From an uncultured Desulfovibrio sp. (GTDB taxonomy: Bacteria > Desulfobacterota > Desulfovibrionia > Desulfovibrionales > Desulfovibrionaceae): a DNA stretch of 64,000 bases. The stretch lies in the NCBI GenBank assembly GCA_900546145.1, contig URBN01000002.1:112315-176314 (forward strand), given 5' to 3'. Made by a program: the position numbers and the translations under genes. Positions 25,759 to 33,352 of this stretch are shown here, piece after piece. A model generated the notes under the pieces. That model did not search any database and was not told where the DNA came from. It was given only the letters and a program-made list of their open reading frames with translations. Position 1 is the first letter of the stretch; each line of letters opens with the position of its first letter.

Positions 25759-26752
25759 GCCCGCAGCCTTCTTCTAGGGGGAGCTCTCTGGGTGTGTTCA
25801 CCACGTTGACAGGCGTTCCCTCGAGCCAGCGGTGAATGTTTTCAGCTGCCAGATTGATGATGCGCTGTCTGGACTGGACAGAAGCCCAGGCAATATGAGG
25901 CGTGATGATGGTGTTGGGAGAATTGAGAAGCGGATTGTCCGGGCTGGGCGGTTCTGTAGACAGCACGTCGGTGCCAAGACCGGCAAGTTTGCCGCTGCGG
26001 AGAGCGGCCGCGCAGTCAGCCTCGTTGAGCAGTCCGCCGCGGGCGCAGTTGACCAGAAAGGCGCCATCCTTCATGAGCGACAGGGTCTCGGCGTTGATCA
26101 TGCCCTTTGTTTCGGGGGTGAGCGGACAGTGCAGGCTTATGATGTCGGATTCCTGAAGGATCTGCTTTTTGGAAGCAAAAGAGAATGGGACGTAAGATGG
26201 AGGATTACGTGGGGTGCGGCAGTTGGCCAGGACAGACATGCCAAAATCGTGAGCCATCTCACCTACACGGCGGCCGATGGCGCCAAAGCCGATTATTCCC
26301 AGAGTGAGGCCGTCAAGGAGGACTGGGCTCTTCAGCCAGTAACACCACGTGCCGCGCTGAACCCAGTCGCCCGCGTGAACGCTGGCGGAGTGCTGGCTGA
26401 TGTGGCGGCAGATGTCCAGAATGAGAGCCATGGTATGCTGGGCCACGTCGGTGGTTCCGTACGCAGCGACATTGCAGACCGGGATCCCGTGCTCGTTGAA
26501 GTAGGAAAGGTCGACGTTGTCATACCCCGTGGCAAAGAGGCAGATGAGCCGTACGCTGGGGCTGAGTTTCCTGAGGTATTTGCCTTTCAGAGGAATTTTG
26601 TTGATGGCCAGAACCGTAGCGTCTTTTGTGCGTTCCCCGAAATCTTCAAAGGAGGTTTCATCGTAAAGGGCTGTCTCCCCGAGTTTCATGATGGGAGACC
26701 AGTCAAGATCTCCGGGATTGAGGCTCTTCCCATCGAGAATTGCGATTCGCAT
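25745..26752 (-). CDS. NAD-dependent D-2-hydroxyacid dehydrogenase
   Basis: A 335-residue oxidoreductase that reduces 2-oxo acids or oxidises D-2-hydroxyacids. Start ATG 26752 begins MRIAILDGKS; a longer in-frame version to 26842 would include the promoter. NAD loop GIIGFGAIGRRV is near residue 155, VNCARGGLLNEADC supplies the conserved Arg, and TPHIAWAS the catalytic His. It resembles hydroxypyruvate/glycerate dehydrogenases but the substrate is uncertain. First gene of the dehydrogenase-amidohydrolase pair. Confidence 0.88.
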   Translation of the reverse strand: MRIAILDGKSLNPGDLDWSPIMKLGETALYDETSFEDFGERTKDATVLAINKIPLKGKYLRKLSPSVRLICLFATGYDNVDLSYFNEHGIPVCNVAAYGTTDVAQHTMALILDICRHISQHSASVHAGDWVQRGTWCYWLKSPVLLDGLTLGIIGFGAIGRRVGEMAHDFGMSVLANCRTPRNPPSYVPFSFASKKQILQESDIISLHCPLTPETKGMINAETLSLMKDGAFLVNCARGGLLNEADCAAALRSGKLAGLGTDVLSTEPPSPDNPLLNSPNTIITPHIAWASVQSRQRIINLAAENIHRWLEGTPVNVVNTPRELPLEEGCGHARH

Positions 26753-26813
26753 TGTTGAGCTCACTGTTTGAAAAAAGACCCGTTTTTGTCCGGGGGGTGA
26801 CGATCCGGAGTTA

Positions 26814-26842
26814 AGTTTTGGCTGATGGATGCTTTTTGTCAA
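26814..26842 (-). promoter_or_regulatory. Candidate promoter of the dehydrogenase-amidohydrolase operon
   Basis: Minus strand TTGACA (26842-26837), 17 bases, AAAACT (26819-26814). The -35 is perfect, the -10 is weak. Confidence 0.45.
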
Positions 26843-27006
26843 GAATTGAAGATTCAGGCGTTGCTGTTTCCCGGAGGCGTGCAGCTGTCTTTTCCTTCAG
26901 AGGTCTTGGTTTTCTTGGCGGCTCTGTCTGCCTTTTTCGTTCCTGAGGGCTCTGTTATCAGATGGCATGTACGGATGACAGGGATCCAACTAGGGATTGC
27001 TTTCAG

Positions 27007-27043
27007 AAAAAAAAGAGGGCTGCCATTTCTGGCAGCCCTCTAA
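27007..27043 (-). terminator. Rho-independent terminator of pal
   Basis: AGAGGGCTGCCA/TGGCAGCCCTCT stem, followed on the minus strand by eight T. It lies 20 bases after the pal stop codon. Confidence 0.93.
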
Positions 27044-27062
27044 AGTGGTCGTTAACCTAAAA

Positions 27063-27539
27063 CTAGTGAGCGATCACGCGGAAGTCGTCGCGGCGGTTCT
27101 GGGACCAAGCGGACTCGTTGTGGCCCTGCACAGCCGGATTTTCCTTGCCGTAAGAAACCATCTCGAGCTGGCTGGGAGCAACGCCCAGGGTCACGAGGTA
27201 ATCGTAAGCAGCCTTGGCACGACGTTCGCCGAGGGCGAGGTTGTATTCCTGGGTGCCGCGTTCGTCGCAGTTGCCTTCGATACGGACCTTGATGGTGTTG
27301 TACTTCTTCATCAGGTCAGCCTTGGTCTTCAGGACGTCCTTGTACTCGGGTTTGATGCTGAACTTATCAAACGCGAAGAGCACGCGGCCGTCAGTGATCT
27401 GCTGGATAGCAGCCTGCATTTCGGGGGAAACGCTGTCGCTGTTGTCAGCGTAGCCGGGTTCGGCAGCCTTTTTCTTGGCGCAACCAAAGCCAGCAGCAAG
27501 AGCCACAACCAGAGCAAGAATTAGAGCATAACGTTTCAT
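27063..27539 (-). CDS. pal: Peptidoglycan-associated outer-membrane lipoprotein Pal
   Basis: A 158-residue protein with a signal peptide ending AAGFGC (lipidated Cys about residue 20), a short linker and an OmpA-type domain with the DERGTQEYNLALGERRA peptidoglycan-binding motif. It ties the outer membrane to the cell wall and binds TolB. A perfect AGGAGG site precedes the ATG. It has its own promoter and terminator. Confidence 0.95.
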   Translation of the reverse strand: MKRYALILALVVALAAGFGCAKKKAAEPGYADNSDSVSPEMQAAIQQITDGRVLFAFDKFSIKPEYKDVLKTKADLMKKYNTIKVRIEGNCDERGTQEYNLALGERRAKAAYDYLVTLGVAPSQLEMVSYGKENPAVQGHNESAWSQNRRDDFRVIAH

Positions 27540-27624
27540 TGAAGTCCTCCTGAACAGAGCTCTAAAAAAGTTGTCTTCCCTATCAGCAATTGCATTGGGA
27601 GAAATCCTCCCGTTTGCAAAATCG

Positions 27625-27652
27625 ATGGTATATACAGGACAAAATTTGTCAA
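27625..27652 (-). promoter_or_regulatory. Candidate promoter of pal
   Basis: Minus strand TTGACA (27652-27647), 16 bases, TACCAT (27630-27625), about 85 bases before the pal start. Confidence 0.6.
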
Positions 27653-27659
27653 GGTGGTG

Positions 27660-27709
27660 AAGGCCTCTGGAGGTAAAAATGTTAAATTTTTTTTACCGCT
27701 CAGGGCCTT
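27660..27709. other. Long imperfect hairpin between tolB and pal
   Basis: AAGGCC, CTG and GGTAAAAA pair with TTTTTACC, CAG and GGCCTT, with small internal loops. On the minus strand no T-run follows. It may be an RNA stabilising or ending the tolB transcript. Confidence 0.5.
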
Positions 27710-27733
27710 TTGTACAAATTTTTGGTTATTCCA

Positions 27734-29047
27734 CTACTTCTTCGTGGTCAGGCCCCAGCGCGGGAAAAAGGCGCTGTTGCCGGCCGGAACGCGCTTGGCT
27801 TCGCCGCCGTGACGCGTGGTAAGGTAGATACCGTGGCCGCCGCCGCGGGTAGAGGAGAAGGCGATAAAATAACTGTCAGCACAGAAAGAAGGCTGTTCAT
27901 CGCTGCCAGGGCCAAAGGAAACCTGAGTTTCCTGGCCGGTGGCCATATCCTGGACGAAGATGCGCTGGCCATAGGAGGTCAGGCGGCTGTAGGCAACGAG
28001 TGTGCCGTCAGGGGAAATGTTGGCCTCGGTATTATAGCCTCCGGCCTGGCTGACACGGGTGATGGAGCCGGAACGCAGGTCTTTCATGAAGATCTGAGGG
28101 CCGCCCTGACGGGAGGAAGTGAAGGCCATCCTGGAACCTGAGGAGTCGAACGAAGGAGACACGTTGATGCTGCTGCCTTCTTCAAGGACGCGGGACTTCT
28201 GGAAGGCGCGGTTAAGCTGGAAGATGGCAGGATACTTGCCATTGGAAAGAGCCACCGCAACGGTGTTGTCGGGCAGGAAGGAAGGGCCGATGACGACGTC
28301 TCCGGGGAAGCGGATACGCTGCACCCTGCCGGAGCTGGCATCCCAGACGCCGAGAGAATGGGACTTGTGGTCGATGAGCGTAAAGACAATAAATCTGGCA
28401 TCAGGAGACCAGCACGGAGACATGGCTTCGCCGGGGAGATTCGTAATCTGGCGCAGATTGCGGCCTGTGGGCTTCACAGTGCAGACCTGAGCGTTGAGGG
28501 TGCCGCTCTTGCGGACGAAGCAGAGCGTGGAGCGGAAGAAGGAACCGTTGCCCACGAGCATCTCGAGAAGGTCAGCGCAGAAGCGGTCGGCCACTTCGGG
28601 AAGGTCGCCGGAGTGAACGTTCGGGTATTCCTTGCCGAAGAGGCGCTGTCCGGTGCTGGTCTCGAAAGCGCGCATCTGAACAGTCTGAGTGCCGCTGTCG
28701 CCGCCGGGCCAGAGCGTGGTGACGACAATATCGGAACCAGCGGCCTGGAAGCGGCTGAAGTCGGCTGCCGGCGGTTCTACGCCGCCGAGTACGGTGCCCC
28801 CGGGAACGGTATTGGGATCAGTGAGGCGCATGAAGGGCAGGAAACTGAGGTTGGTGTTGACGATCTGCTGCAGTTTGGCGCCATTTCCTCTTGCCTCGGC
28901 ATTGGGGCCGGTAAGAGGGGCGGCAAGGCCAAGGCTGATGGAGTTCTGGCCGGGACCGTAAATGTCGACGCGGGGAGCGGCGTTTGCGGCCTGAGACGCG
29001 CACAGGACGAATCCCAGCAAGAAGATGAAAAGAAGCTTCCTTAACAT
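27734..29047 (-). CDS. tolB: Tol-Pal system beta-propeller protein TolB
   Basis: A 437-residue periplasmic protein: signal peptide (LLFIFLLGFVLCASQAANA, about 4-22), an N-terminal domain with DIYGPGQNSISLGLAAPL, and a six-bladed WD40-like propeller with repeated blocks such as SPCWSPDARFIVF, SPDGTLVAYSR and DEQPSFCADSYFIAFSS. The start at 29047 follows an AGAGGAA site. It links TolA to Pal in cell-envelope constriction. Confidence 0.95.
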   Translation of the reverse strand: MLRKLLFIFLLGFVLCASQAANAAPRVDIYGPGQNSISLGLAAPLTGPNAEARGNGAKLQQIVNTNLSFLPFMRLTDPNTVPGGTVLGGVEPPAADFSRFQAAGSDIVVTTLWPGGDSGTQTVQMRAFETSTGQRLFGKEYPNVHSGDLPEVADRFCADLLEMLVGNGSFFRSTLCFVRKSGTLNAQVCTVKPTGRNLRQITNLPGEAMSPCWSPDARFIVFTLIDHKSHSLGVWDASSGRVQRIRFPGDVVIGPSFLPDNTVAVALSNGKYPAIFQLNRAFQKSRVLEEGSSINVSPSFDSSGSRMAFTSSRQGGPQIFMKDLRSGSITRVSQAGGYNTEANISPDGTLVAYSRLTSYGQRIFVQDMATGQETQVSFGPGSDEQPSFCADSYFIAFSSTRGGGHGIYLTTRHGGEAKRVPAGNSAFFPRWGLTTKK

Positions 29048-29232
29048 TCCCAAATTCCTCTGAAAGATATTTTGAATGACTGTTTTCGTTGTTTCCCGAG
29101 TGGCGGGCGCAGCATCCAGGCCGTCAAACGCCTGGCAAAGAGCCGCGGAAGACATGAACCGTTCCGCCCGGTCCCTTATACCGGGGCCGCTGCGGAAAAA
29201 AATTTGTACCGGCCCTGCCTAAAAACGGGAGT

Positions 29233-29261
29233 ATTTTTTCCTAAGTATTCAGGTACGTCAA
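29233..29261 (-). promoter_or_regulatory. Candidate promoter of tolB
   Basis: Minus strand TTGACG (29261-29256), 17 bases, AAAAAT (29238-29233). Confidence 0.5.
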
Positions 29262-29356
29262 GCCGTTACAACTGCCGCGGACACTTTTTCCGTAGGAGAA
29301 AGAGCACCCCGTGCCTTTGCATATCGGAGGTTTCCCCGAGAAGTTCAGGGGAAAGT

Positions 29357-29390
29357 CAAAAAAACTCCGCGGAGCAGAAGCTCCGCGGAG
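29357..29390 (-). terminator. Rho-independent terminator after tolA
   Basis: CTCCGCGGAGC/GCTCCGCGGAG stem followed on the minus strand by seven T, 22 bases after the tolA stop. It separates tolQRA from tolB. Confidence 0.9.
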
Positions 29391-29411
29391 AGGTGTGTCT
29401 CTGGTGAATTA

Positions 29412-30398
29412 TCAGCGTCCGCGCATTTCGTTCAGCGTAAAGACGATATCCAGTTCGTGATACATGGGGGTGGGGGGAGGCGGAAAATCGCCCGCCTTGC
29501 TTGTGCGCCATATGGCGTTAACACAGGATGCGTCGTACTGCGCGTTGCCCGAGGAGGCGACGATCTGGGCTGTCTGAACCTGGCCTGCTGCTGTTACGGT
29601 GATATGCACGGTACACTGCAGGTTTGCGCGGCTGCCGGAAGCGTAGCCCCAGTTTGGGCGCACGGCCAGCATGACCTGACCGAGATAGACCGAATGCAGA
29701 CCACCGCCGCCAGGACCGCTGCCTTCGCCTCCGCCGCCGCCGCGGTTGCCGCCTGCGTTCTTGCGGGCCTGTGCGAGGGCCTGCTCAACGGAACTGCCTC
29801 CGCCGCTGTCGCTGCCGGTGCGGGACGTGGCCTTGCGCCTGGCCTGGTTGAGAGCGGAAGCGATGGCGTCCTTGTCCTCGGCTCCCTTGTTCTCGCTATC
29901 CTTTGTATCCTTGCCCGTGGTCTTCTGCTTCTGATCCTGCTTCTGTTCCTGGGGCTTGGCCTGCGGCTTGGGCTTTTCCTCGTCCTTCTTCTTGGGCTCT
30001 TCCTTGATATCTTTTTTCTTTGGTGAAATGGCCTTTTCCTTGGGCTGCACTTCCTGCTTGGGAGCGGGTTTCAGCTCAGGCTTCTTGGGCTCTTCTTTTT
30101 TCATGGGCCGTTCGTCTTTGGGCGCTTTTATGGGAGCGGCTCTGGTTTCCTCACGTTCCTGCTGGGCGACTTCGGCTTTCTTGGCGGCTGGCGCCGGCGC
30201 GCTTTCGCCATCCGCTTTGGCCCCCATGGGACCCAGAATGGGCGAAGGTTCCTTGTTGCCGCCAGGAGCACCATCGACAAGACTGATCATGACAGGCTGC
30301 TCAGGGTAGACGAGCGGCTTGCTCGCCGGCCACAGCCATATGATCAGGATGATGCCTATGTGCAGGCAGAGAGAAAGTACGTATGATGCCAGAGGCAT
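29412..30398 (-). CDS. tolA: TolA/TonB-type envelope-spanning protein
   Basis: A 328-residue protein with one N-terminal membrane helix (YVLSLCLHIGIILIIWLW, about 5-22), a long Lys/Pro/Glu/Gln-rich periplasmic linker (about 65-165), a Gly-rich segment (about 200-225) and a C-terminal TonB/TolA domain (VRPNWGYASGSRANLQC, IVASSGNAQYDASCVNAI). With TolQ and TolR it uses the proton gradient to contact TolB-Pal. Position in the tol cluster makes TolA more likely than TonB. Confidence 0.9.
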   Translation of the reverse strand: MPLASYVLSLCLHIGIILIIWLWPASKPLVYPEQPVMISLVDGAPGGNKEPSPILGPMGAKADGESAPAPAAKKAEVAQQEREETRAAPIKAPKDERPMKKEEPKKPELKPAPKQEVQPKEKAISPKKKDIKEEPKKKDEEKPKPQAKPQEQKQDQKQKTTGKDTKDSENKGAEDKDAIASALNQARRKATSRTGSDSGGGSSVEQALAQARKNAGGNRGGGGGEGSGPGGGGLHSVYLGQVMLAVRPNWGYASGSRANLQCTVHITVTAAGQVQTAQIVASSGNAQYDASCVNAIWRTSKAGDFPPPPTPMYHELDIVFTLNEMRGR

Positions 30399-30412
30399 GG
30401 TAACTCTTTGAC

Positions 30413-30877
30413 CTATTTCTTCTTGGATGCGTTGTCAGGCTTGGAAGGAGAGCCGGCAGCCTTTGCTGCGGCTGCGGCCATATCCGGATCCGTGTTCTCG
30501 GCGATGACACCGAGCTTTTCTATTCCGACATACTTGATCCTTCCCATGACGTCGACCACGAGGCCGTAGGGAACTTCCTTGTCTGCCTGCAGGAACAAAG
30601 TCTTGTTCTTGTCCTTGACGAGGCTCTTCAGGTTGCCCTCGAGCTGATCGAGAGTATCAACCTTGAATTCATCGAGGAAAATCGCGCCGTCGCGGCGGAT
30701 GGTAAGAACCATGTGGTCGGATTCCGTCGGCAGAACTTCGACCTGTTTCGTCTGAGGCAGATCGACATCCAGCCCCTGGCTCATCATGGGCGTGGCCACC
30801 ATGAAGATGATGAGCATGACGAGCATAACGTCAACGAAAGGCGTGACGTTGATTTCAGAGACAAACCGGCCCTGCAT
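30413..30877 (-). CDS. tolR: TolR/ExbD-type energy-coupling protein
   Basis: A 154-residue protein with one membrane helix containing the essential Asp (VTPFVDVMLVMLIIFMV, Asp about 16) and a periplasmic ExbD/TolR domain. The tail is Ala/Lys-rich. It begins 2 bases after the tolQ stop with a GGAG site inside the tolQ end, so the two are coupled. Confidence 0.93.
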   Translation of the reverse strand: MQGRFVSEINVTPFVDVMLVMLIIFMVATPMMSQGLDVDLPQTKQVEVLPTESDHMVLTIRRDGAIFLDEFKVDTLDQLEGNLKSLVKDKNKTLFLQADKEVPYGLVVDVMGRIKYVGIEKLGVIAENTDPDMAAAAAKAAGSPSKPDNASKKK

Positions 30878-30879
30878 GA

Positions 30880-31572
30880 TTAATACTCCGAGCTGGTGCG
30901 GCTTATTTTCCTGTGGGCGTTGAGTTCACGCTGGACGCGGTTGAGGAAAATGCCGGCAAAGTTCACAAGCAGCGTGTCGATGTTGGAAAGCTTGCCCACG
31001 AACAGGTTGAAGCCAATGGTGGCGGGCACGGCGACAGCCAGGCCGATGGCCGTGGCGACCAGGGCTTCGGAAATACCGGGAGCGACAGTGGCCAGCGAAG
31101 CGGACTTGGAAAGGCCGATTGAATGGAAGGAATGCATGATGCCCCAGACTGTGCCGAACAGGCCGATGAACGGGGCCGTGTTGGAGCATGTGGCCAGCAC
31201 GGAGAAAGAGCTCTGCAGGCGGGACAGCTCGGAGGCAACGCCCTGGCGCAGTGCGCGCCTCACGTTATCAACGATGACGTCTGAAGAGTTGCCGAGTTCC
31301 TTGGAGCGGTTGAATTCCGTCACGCCCTTCTGGGCTACGGAGTACAGCGGGGAAGCCGGATCCGTGCCGAGCATCTGAACGGCTTCACGGAGGTTTGCCG
31401 CCTTTTCAAAACTGGCGATGCCTGCAGTGGATTTGCGCTGGGCAGCGCCGAGCAGAATGGCTTTCTGGATGATAAGGCCCCAGCTGCCGATCGACATGAT
31501 GAAAAGGATAAAAAGAACGCACTGGGCCACAAGGCTCGCGTTGGCAACCATTGAAAAGAAACTGAATTCCAT
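30880..31572 (-). CDS. tolQ: TolQ/ExbB-type proton channel protein
   Basis: A 230-residue membrane protein with helices at about 12-35, 125-150 and 165-190. The block APFIGLFGTVWGIMHSFHSIG and the last-helix ATAIGLAVAVPATIGFN are typical. Start ATG 31572 follows GGAG at proper spacing; a longer in-frame reading (to 31656) is not supported. First gene of tolQRA. Confidence 0.94.
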   Translation of the reverse strand: MEFSFFSMVANASLVAQCVLFILFIMSIGSWGLIIQKAILLGAAQRKSTAGIASFEKAANLREAVQMLGTDPASPLYSVAQKGVTEFNRSKELGNSSDVIVDNVRRALRQGVASELSRLQSSFSVLATCSNTAPFIGLFGTVWGIMHSFHSIGLSKSASLATVAPGISEALVATAIGLAVAVPATIGFNLFVGKLSNIDTLLVNFAGIFLNRVQRELNAHRKISRTSSEY

Positions 31573-31888
31573 CAGGCACTCCAAAAATACGGAAGAATAT
31601 CCGGCACGGACAGTGGCAGACGCCGCTGGCGGCTGACGCCGGGAGCATGCAACCAAATCATGTAAAATTCAAGTGGTGAATTAACTTTTGGAGGTGACAG
31701 AATAGGCCATAGGCGTGCCATGGGCAAGCCCTGACAGAGAGCTCCCGTGATTGTCACAAAAACGAATTCCCCGTCATGTTTTTCGGGCTCGAGGAGAAAG
31801 GCGGAAGCCCTTCCGGAACATGGTTCTCCGGGCATTTCCTCCCGTTGTCCGTTATTGCCAATGTTTGTTTTTTCGGTATATTGCAACC
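31573..31888. other. Divergent intergenic region between tolQ and the TolC-like gene
   Basis: 316 bases. A clear promoter for the rightward gene lies at its right end; the tolQ promoter is not obvious (TTGAAT at about 31668 on the minus strand is a weak candidate). No other feature seen. Confidence 0.5.
31855..31882 (+). promoter_or_regulatory. Promoter of the TolC-like gene
   Basis: TTGCCA at 31855-31860, 16 bases, TATATT at 31877-31882. The predicted transcription start falls on or next to the ATG at 31889. Confidence 0.6.
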
Positions 31889-33328
31889 ATGCAAACGCAC
31901 TGGAAAAAACCTTGTCCTGCCTTTTTTCTGACGGGGCTGCTCCTCCTCTCCGGGGGGCCTCTGGGTGTCTCTCCGGTTTCTGCGAAAAACGAGAATTTCT
32001 GGCCCGCTCCTTCAGAGAAGGCAGCACAGCCTATAGTTTCGTCGCGGTTCAGCAATATGAACACTTCCGCGAAGGAACAGCGCAGCGGGTCCTTCAATAT
32101 GGGGCAGGCTGTGCGTTATGCCCTGGAGCATAATCCGGGCCTCGGCTCTTCCGAGGCTGCGGCCAGGGCTTCCGAGGAAGGCCGGAAATCCGCGCGCGGT
32201 GCGCTTTTCCCGAAACTGGGGACAACGTACAGCTATTACAAGCAGGCGCGGACAACGTCAGTGCGGGAGGCTTCCAAACCTCCGTCCATGGGAACTTACA
32301 CCTGGACCGTCGAGGTCTCCCAGATTCTTTTTGATGGATTTAACAACCTGGGCACCTATCAGAAGCAGGCGCTTCAGGCCGAAAGCGATCGTGCATCCAT
32401 CCGCAATTCGGAACTTACGACAACCAATTCCGTTCAGGAGACATTCATTGATTACCTCTGTTCGCTCGAGAATGTCGCCAGTGAACGGGAGGCCGTAGCC
32501 CGTCTGAAGGATCAGAAGAGGATCACGGGGGCCATGCATGACGCCGGACTCAAGCCAAAACTGGATGTCCTGCAGGCTGATGTGGATCTTGGCAACGCGG
32601 AGCAGCAGCTCATCACGTATGAGAATACGCGTGACACCCTGCGCGCCAAGCTGAACACGCTGCTTGGGATTTCTGCAGCCAGCCCGGTGCGCTACGCCGG
32701 CGGGCTGAGTGTGACCCGCTTCCGCCTGAGTCTCGATACCTGTCTGGATACGGCGTATAAGATGCGTCCGGATCTGTATGTGAGCTACAAAGCCGTGGAG
32801 ATGGCTATCAAGGATCGCCTCATTGCCCGCAGCGGTTACTATCCCACTGTTGAGGCGTATTATAACGTCAGTAAGACGGGCAATACGCCGGATCTCGAGC
32901 GCGGAGGCTCCCATTCCTCGAGGTCGACCACCTGGGAAGTCGGCGCCAAGCTTACCTGGGACGTTTTCCAGTGGGGGACCACGTATTTCGCGGATCAGCA
33001 GGCCGGATGGCTTGTCTCCAAGATGCGCAAGCAGGTCAGGGAAGTGATCCTGAATATCGGCTATGACGTGAAGGAAAAGTTTCTTGCCCTCCAGGAGGCC
33101 GAAAAACGTATAGATGTGGCGAAGCGCAGCCTTGTCTCGGCGCGTGAAAGCTATGAAGCCGCTCTGGGCCAGTACAAGGCTCAGATGGGGACGAATTTTG
33201 ATGTGCTTGATGCTTCCTCGAAGCTTCTTACTGCCCAGTCGTCGCTGACGTCAGCGAGAGGTGATTATCTGAAAGCCCTGTCGGAACTGTATTTGGCTAT
33301 GGGCGAGTACCACCCTGATTTGCTTTAG
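31889..33328 (+). CDS. TolC-family outer-membrane efflux protein
   Basis: A 479-residue protein with a signal peptide (PCPAFFLTGLLLLSGGP, about 8-24), then the repeated helical-barrel halves of TolC: a first block AVRYALEHNPGLGSSEAAA and a second LDTCLDTAYKMRPDLYVSY, ending in coiled helices (LLTAQSSLTSARGDYLKAL). It forms an export duct for a transporter or secretion system; no partner pump lies nearby. No ribosome site precedes the ATG, matching a possibly leaderless mRNA. RNase J follows 24 bases later. Confidence 0.88.
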   Translation: MQTHWKKPCPAFFLTGLLLLSGGPLGVSPVSAKNENFWPAPSEKAAQPIVSSRFSNMNTSAKEQRSGSFNMGQAVRYALEHNPGLGSSEAAARASEEGRKSARGALFPKLGTTYSYYKQARTTSVREASKPPSMGTYTWTVEVSQILFDGFNNLGTYQKQALQAESDRASIRNSELTTTNSVQETFIDYLCSLENVASEREAVARLKDQKRITGAMHDAGLKPKLDVLQADVDLGNAEQQLITYENTRDTLRAKLNTLLGISAASPVRYAGGLSVTRFRLSLDTCLDTAYKMRPDLYVSYKAVEMAIKDRLIARSGYYPTVEAYYNVSKTGNTPDLERGGSHSSRSTTWEVGAKLTWDVFQWGTTYFADQQAGWLVSKMRKQVREVILNIGYDVKEKFLALQEAEKRIDVAKRSLVSARESYEAALGQYKAQMGTNFDVLDASSKLLTAQSSLTSARGDYLKALSELYLAMGEYHPDLL

Positions 33329-33352
33329 GGAGGACGAATAAAGGAAAAGAAT

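Larger units (their letters stand above)
26753..27062. other. Intergenic stretch without a gene
   Basis: 310 bases between the dehydrogenase start and the end of pal. It contains a candidate promoter and the pal terminator. A Lys/Ala-rich minus-strand reading frame (about 26860-26990) has no usable start and is not called. Confidence 0.6.
29048..29411. other. Gap between tolA and tolB
   Basis: 364 bases with no gene. It holds the tolA terminator and a candidate tolB promoter; the rest shows no structure I can name. Confidence 0.6.

Noticed and set aside
26860..26990. Lys/Ala-rich minus-strand frame
   Set aside because: No start codon with a ribosome site in frame, and it lies between a terminator and a promoter.
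26825..27043. 72-codon plus-strand frame
   Set aside because: It runs through the pal terminator and the dehydrogenase promoter and shows no family features.
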